Source of the DNA: Leptodactylus fallax
Taxonomy: Eukaryota; Chordata; Amphibia; Anura; Leptodactylidae
DNA length: 64,000 nucleotides
Direction of reading: 5' to 3'
Assembly (NCBI GenBank): GCA_947044405.1
Contig: CAMRHE010000205.1
Coordinates: 310,001 to 374,000, forward strand
A program made the translations under genes and the position numbers. The notes under the pieces were generated by a model. That model saw only the letters and a program-made list of their open reading frames with translations. It ran no database searches and was not told the DNA's origin. Positions 59,798 through 64,000 of the stretch are shown one piece after another; position 1 is the stretch's first letter; every line of letters begins with the position of its first letter.

Positions 59798-60470
59798 TTT
59801 GGTCTCTGACTGTATCTGCTATATGAATTTGTGTACTCTGCAAATGGCCTATTGGTCACTCTATGTTCCCTTTATTGCAGTATTATTGTTATAGGGTACA
59901 GATGTATCCGTCTTTACCTCAAATTTGATTAAGAAGGACAATTTTAGTTGTAAAATGTAGTTGGATACAGTATGTAAGCACAGTAAGCAGCAGAGTTTTT
60001 ATACACAAGCTCTTCTCGGATGCTGTTGTGTTAGGGTTGCCATGGCTACAAAAGCATATTACCCTAATGGTTGGGTGATAATAGTCTGATGTAACCCTGA
60101 ATACTTGTAATCCTGAATTAATGATCCTGCATATTTTGCTGTTACTAGGCCGAAAGGTCACTGTGCCCTTTATAATAATAATAATTGCTAATAAGATAAC
60201 CTGAAAGATAACAACATGAAAAAAATGAGAATAAAAAAGGTTCATTAGTACATTTCCCCCCTATTTTAGACACTTTTTTGTTGGTGTTGGCAAAAAACAT
60301 AAAATAATGTATTAAAAAAGGTGAATCTACTTTAAAGTTTATATTCCTTACATAAGTCTAAATTTTCGACAGATCCACAATTATGTTCCTACCTCTAATC
60401 AACGAGCATGATGCCTTGTCCCAGACACAGATAGACACGTAACCACACCACAGAAGAATGCTTAAAACAC
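59798..60470. other. intron, no feature recognised
   Basis: No exon or bounded repeat is supported. The upstream adamts2 exons are not here. Confidence 0.4.
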
Positions 60471-61570
60471 TAAAGGGGTGTTCCAAGACATTGTTAAAAT
60501 TATTTTATAGTAGGCTAATAAACATAACAATCAAGTACCTACCTGTTCCCAGTCCTTGGTCTCCAGCAGCAGCAGGTCCATTCGTTTCCATATAGGATGA
60601 CTAGCTGTTTGTGCCTGGTGACAGCAGTCACATGCTGTTTGTGAAGAGGTCACTGCTTAGGCCTGGGATTGGCTGCAGCAATCCCCTTGCACAAACAGGA
60701 TGTCACTGGTGACATCAGACAAAGGACCTGTGTACAGAAGAAAGGTCCACTAGGAATGAAGGCTCAGGGGGAGGTGAGTACTGTTTGCTATGTCTATAGA
60801 CCCACTAGCAGCAGTGTTAAATAAATCAAAAATGTCTCAAAAGTGCAGGTTTCAATGAATAGTATATATTCTAGTATATAATGTTGTATAAGAGAGCATA
60901 ACAGACTTGAATGGCACCTGAATATTATTTCAGAAAAATCTGCCCACCAAATAGCATTCTGTTCCTTCTGAATCCCGCTGTGTACTCATACAGCAGTTTA
61001 CAACCATTTATGGAGTATTTTCAAACTCGGGAGGACTTGTGTAACAAATTGTGGGGTGTTATTTCTCTTTTAAGCACTTTTGAAAGTGAAAAATGTAATA
61101 ATAATAATAATAATACTACAACATTTTATTGGAAAAATATAATTTTTCACTTTTACAGCTCAATGTTAAAATACTCACAATATCACTTGATAAGGGCTCT
61201 AGATTCTAAAACAGGGTAATGTTGGGGGGTTTCCATTGTTCTGGCACTTTGGGGATGCTGCAACTGCGACATGGCACCTGAATATGTTTCCAGCAAAATC
61301 TCCCCTCCAAAAACCCAATGGCGCCCTTTGCCTTCTACATCTTGCTGTGCGTCCATACATCAGTTTATATCCACATGTGCTCAATACTTGCTATGTCTAT
61401 GCAATAACTACACATTAGTCCATGTGTTGTCTAACGGCACAGCCACACGCTGCGACATCTATGATGCGATGTTGCAGTTTTGTGCAGTTCCTGACTCCAC
61501 ATCCAATGGCCAAACTCTATTTACAGCTGCTGAAATTGATCTGAAAATGCAGATATCAAATCACATTCAG
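60471..61570. repeat. TTAA-type MITE end and diffuse repeats
   Basis: CTAAAGGGGTGTTCCAAGAC at 60471 is a terminus of the TTAA-type MITE family. Two related stretches with ATGGCACCTGAATAT (60910 and 61270) and CATACAGCAGTTTACAACC / CATACATCAGTTTATATCC (60985 and 61355) are diverged copies of one repeat, about 360 bp apart. An (ATA)n run lies at 61097-61115. Frames here are not genes. Confidence 0.45.
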
Positions 61571-62085
61571 CAATAATGGAAAGGGCCTCCCAGAGCATCT
61601 AGCTAGCAAGACACAAGGTGGCACAGTCCCCCTTACTTTTTTTCTAGGGATGTCAATTATTATCTTGGATATGTGTGATAATTTTTGATGTTATCTTCCC
61701 CTTCCTTGTTTTATTTTGTTAGCGGTACTTACCAGCTTTTGAACATTCAAGACTGACATCCCTCCCACGTCTGAAGAATCCTGCTGTTGTGATGTTCTGT
61801 TAGAGGGGCTGGGTCACCCAGATAATGTTGGGTGGATTCAGTCTAACTGGTTGGCTCATACTGGGTTAAGTTGCTGGTTCAATTTCATTGATGGTTATTT
61901 CATTTATTGTTTATTTAATTTGCTCATGATATCAAAAATTATTTATTTCTGCTATATATGTTGCCCTTAATAATGCATGGTGGCCTTATTTATTCAAGAT
62001 AATTTGGTCTGTGTCTTATTTTATTTATATTTGGAGGCAGTGTGGTTTTTGCTATCATGTATTCTATCCCAAACACATACATTAA

Positions 62086-62361
62086 AGGTGTTGTCCAGCA
62101 TCATGGAGTTAAATACAGGCAACAGGGGAGGGCTAGAAAATAAAAATGAATCCATACTTCCCTATATATCAGTATACGGGTAAGAACAGTGGTCCCATCA
62201 GCGCAACGTCACTGCTACAGCAGCTCTGTGTACAAATAGAGTGGTGACAGGTCCAGTGCAGGAATGGAGAAGATGATGCAGGTTAAGTATCACTGCTTAT
62301 GTATTTTCTAGCCCCCTCCCCTGCTTCATGCACATCATTTTAATGATCCAAGGCAAACCCT
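62086..62361. repeat. TTAA-flanked MITE
   Basis: TTAA lies directly outside both ends (62082-62085 and 62362-62365). The termini AGGTGTTGTCCAGC and GGCAAACCCT are imperfect inverted repeats of the AGGGGTTGTCC family, and GGGGAGGGCTAGAAAATA pairs with TATTTTCTAGCCCCCTCCCC. Confidence 0.75.
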
Positions 62362-62365
62362 TTAA

Positions 62366-64000
62366 GACCGAATGCACTGTTAAACACCCTCAATCAGCCA
62401 CACTATTACCATCTCTTTGGACTTGCTACAGATACTGCACCTTATGGCTGTGCATTACAGTTCCAGCAGCCCCATAGAAGTGACTGGAGCGCTGGTCACT
62501 CAATCGCACTGGAACTCCATTCACAAGGAGGACTTAGAGGGACTTTCGGTCCCCTCTCCTCCTGATCACTGGGGGACCCAGTAATTGGAGTGTCCATAAC
62601 GGGACAACTCCTTTAACATTTAAACAGAAGTAATATTAGGTTAATGCCATATACATCTATCCACATGTGTCTAATAACCTTATTTGCATTGGCAGCAGCT
62701 GTCTAGCACTGGTTGCTATGATGATAATGGATGATGTGTATAACAATGCTAAGAATGTTGGATGAAGTCATATCTATTTAGCCACGCAAGTTATTTGATC
62801 AACTGTAAAACTAATCATTCAGAAACATAGAAACCAAAATTTTGTAGCTCTTAAACAATTTTTCTTCATGACCAGAGATCTGTGTCCATCCATCCATTCA
62901 TGAATAAGTTGTGGTGAATTTTCAAATATTCATGCACAACCTGACATGCAGCTTGAAGAAAGTAGTACAAAAGGCCCTTCTTCTAAGCAATCGTGCCTAG
63001 GAATATGGATATCAAAGCCGTATTCAGGGTCCATGTCACATAAGATATGATCTCTCAGCTGTAAGATCTAACTTTGAAGCCCACCTAGATATTGAGATAT
63101 CATTGGTTAAAGCGGATCTGCATAAACTCGCAGCCTCACTTTAAACCCGTGTGTAAGAAAACACCTGCAGCTGACGGTGTCCAGGGAGAGTGATTTTATT
63201 ATTCTCCTGTCCCTGTCACTTCTGATCACCCCAGGGGAGGGGGCACCGTGGACTTTTGTTCATGATATTACCTTCCCCTTTATCAATTAGAAATCATACT
63301 TACCATTTAACCCTATATATTGCAGTCAATGTTGACCATGCACCTACATCCTGATGAAATCGGTCTCAGACAAAATCCATTGGTGCTTGGGATTGTGATG
63401 ACCTGTATACTTGGTATACTGTTTGGGCGAGTTAGGTTTTTTTTTTTTTCATTCCTGGTCATAGCAGGATTTTAGTGCAATGTGTCAGTAGGTATGTGAC
63501 AAGTCTGAGTTTTCTGTGTACAGTTACTCCAATTTGTATGGTATTTTCAATCCACAAGCCAGGAGGCAGGTGGTTAATAAGTCCCAGGAAGTACATTCAA
63601 TATAGAATGCCCCCTAATTGGCAAGTCTTTGGACCCCAAACCCAGACCTCACGACTCCTGGTCAGTTGGAAGGCTTAAGTGGCCAGGTCTCGGTCTATTG
63701 AACAAAGAAAAATTATGACATCACAGGTGAGAGATTGCAGGAAGTAGCTTGGGGGTCAGGGGTCCATAAAATGCCACAAGGTATATGATTATTTGGAGCC
63801 ACATCTATTGTGGGACTGGTCTGTTTTCTTACTCTGTGTTCCAACAGTCAGGTTAAAAGAGGTCTTTTATTTGTTATATCTTTTTATTTTACAGTGTTGG
63901 TATGTATATGTTTTTTATATCTTTTTATTGTTAAAGCACTGTACTTTTTTTTTGTATAATAAATCTAAAATTGAATAAGATTGTCCTTAGCTCTCAATGT
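62366..64000. other. intron upstream of exon A, no feature recognised
   Basis: No exon of adamts2 and no other gene is recognisable up to the window edge. A fragment ending CCATAACGGGACAACTCCTT near 62615 may be another TTAA-type MITE end. Confidence 0.4.

Overview
The window is vertebrate, non-coding-rich DNA and most probably comes from an anuran amphibian. The evidence is one split vertebrate gene with consensus GT/AG introns, embedded in Tc1/mariner, L1/Tx1, L2/CR1-like, Penelope-like and MITE repeats of the kind that fill frog genomes. The frog assignment rests on recognising repeat families by eye, not on a search.

The host gene is on the minus strand: nine internal exons of adamts2 (procollagen I N-proteinase) between 54376 and 4984. 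In transcript order they encode the middle and end of the metalloprotease domain with its zinc site, the disintegrin-like domain, the first thrombospondin type-1 repeat and the cysteine-rich domain. All exon phases join correctly. The signal peptide, propeptide and start of the catalytic domain lie beyond 64000, and the spacer, later thrombospondin repeats and C-terminus lie before position 1. Exon I carries one extra base in an A8 run that would break the frame.

Mobile elements fill the introns. Nine Tc1/mariner insertions are recognisable. Two are near-identical 1649-bp direct-repeat copies at 26112 and 58147 (the second with an intact 340-aa transposase). One at 19034 has an intact 338-aa transposase with DD35E spacing. 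The others are broken (14634, 8584, 8040, 10745, 52376, 57259). A complete 6.4-kb L1/Tx1-type LINE with a perfect 15-bp target-site duplication sits in the intron between exons B and C (42158-48580). Four L2/CR1-like 3' ends, an old L1 reverse-transcriptase remnant, Penelope-like 3' fragments (one a 388-bp snap-back), hAT-like and Harbinger-like MITEs, TTAA-flanked MITEs and a 31-bp minisatellite (1139-2103) make up most of the rest.

I found no RNA gene, CRISPR array, prokaryote-type operon or undescribed protein system. The points most worth checking are the exon I frameshift (with two similar A-run frameshifts in the LINE), the intact transposases, the 32-kb direct-repeat pair spanning the catalytic exons, the Penelope snap-back with its hammerhead-like core, and poly(A) signals supplied in the sense direction by intronic elements.
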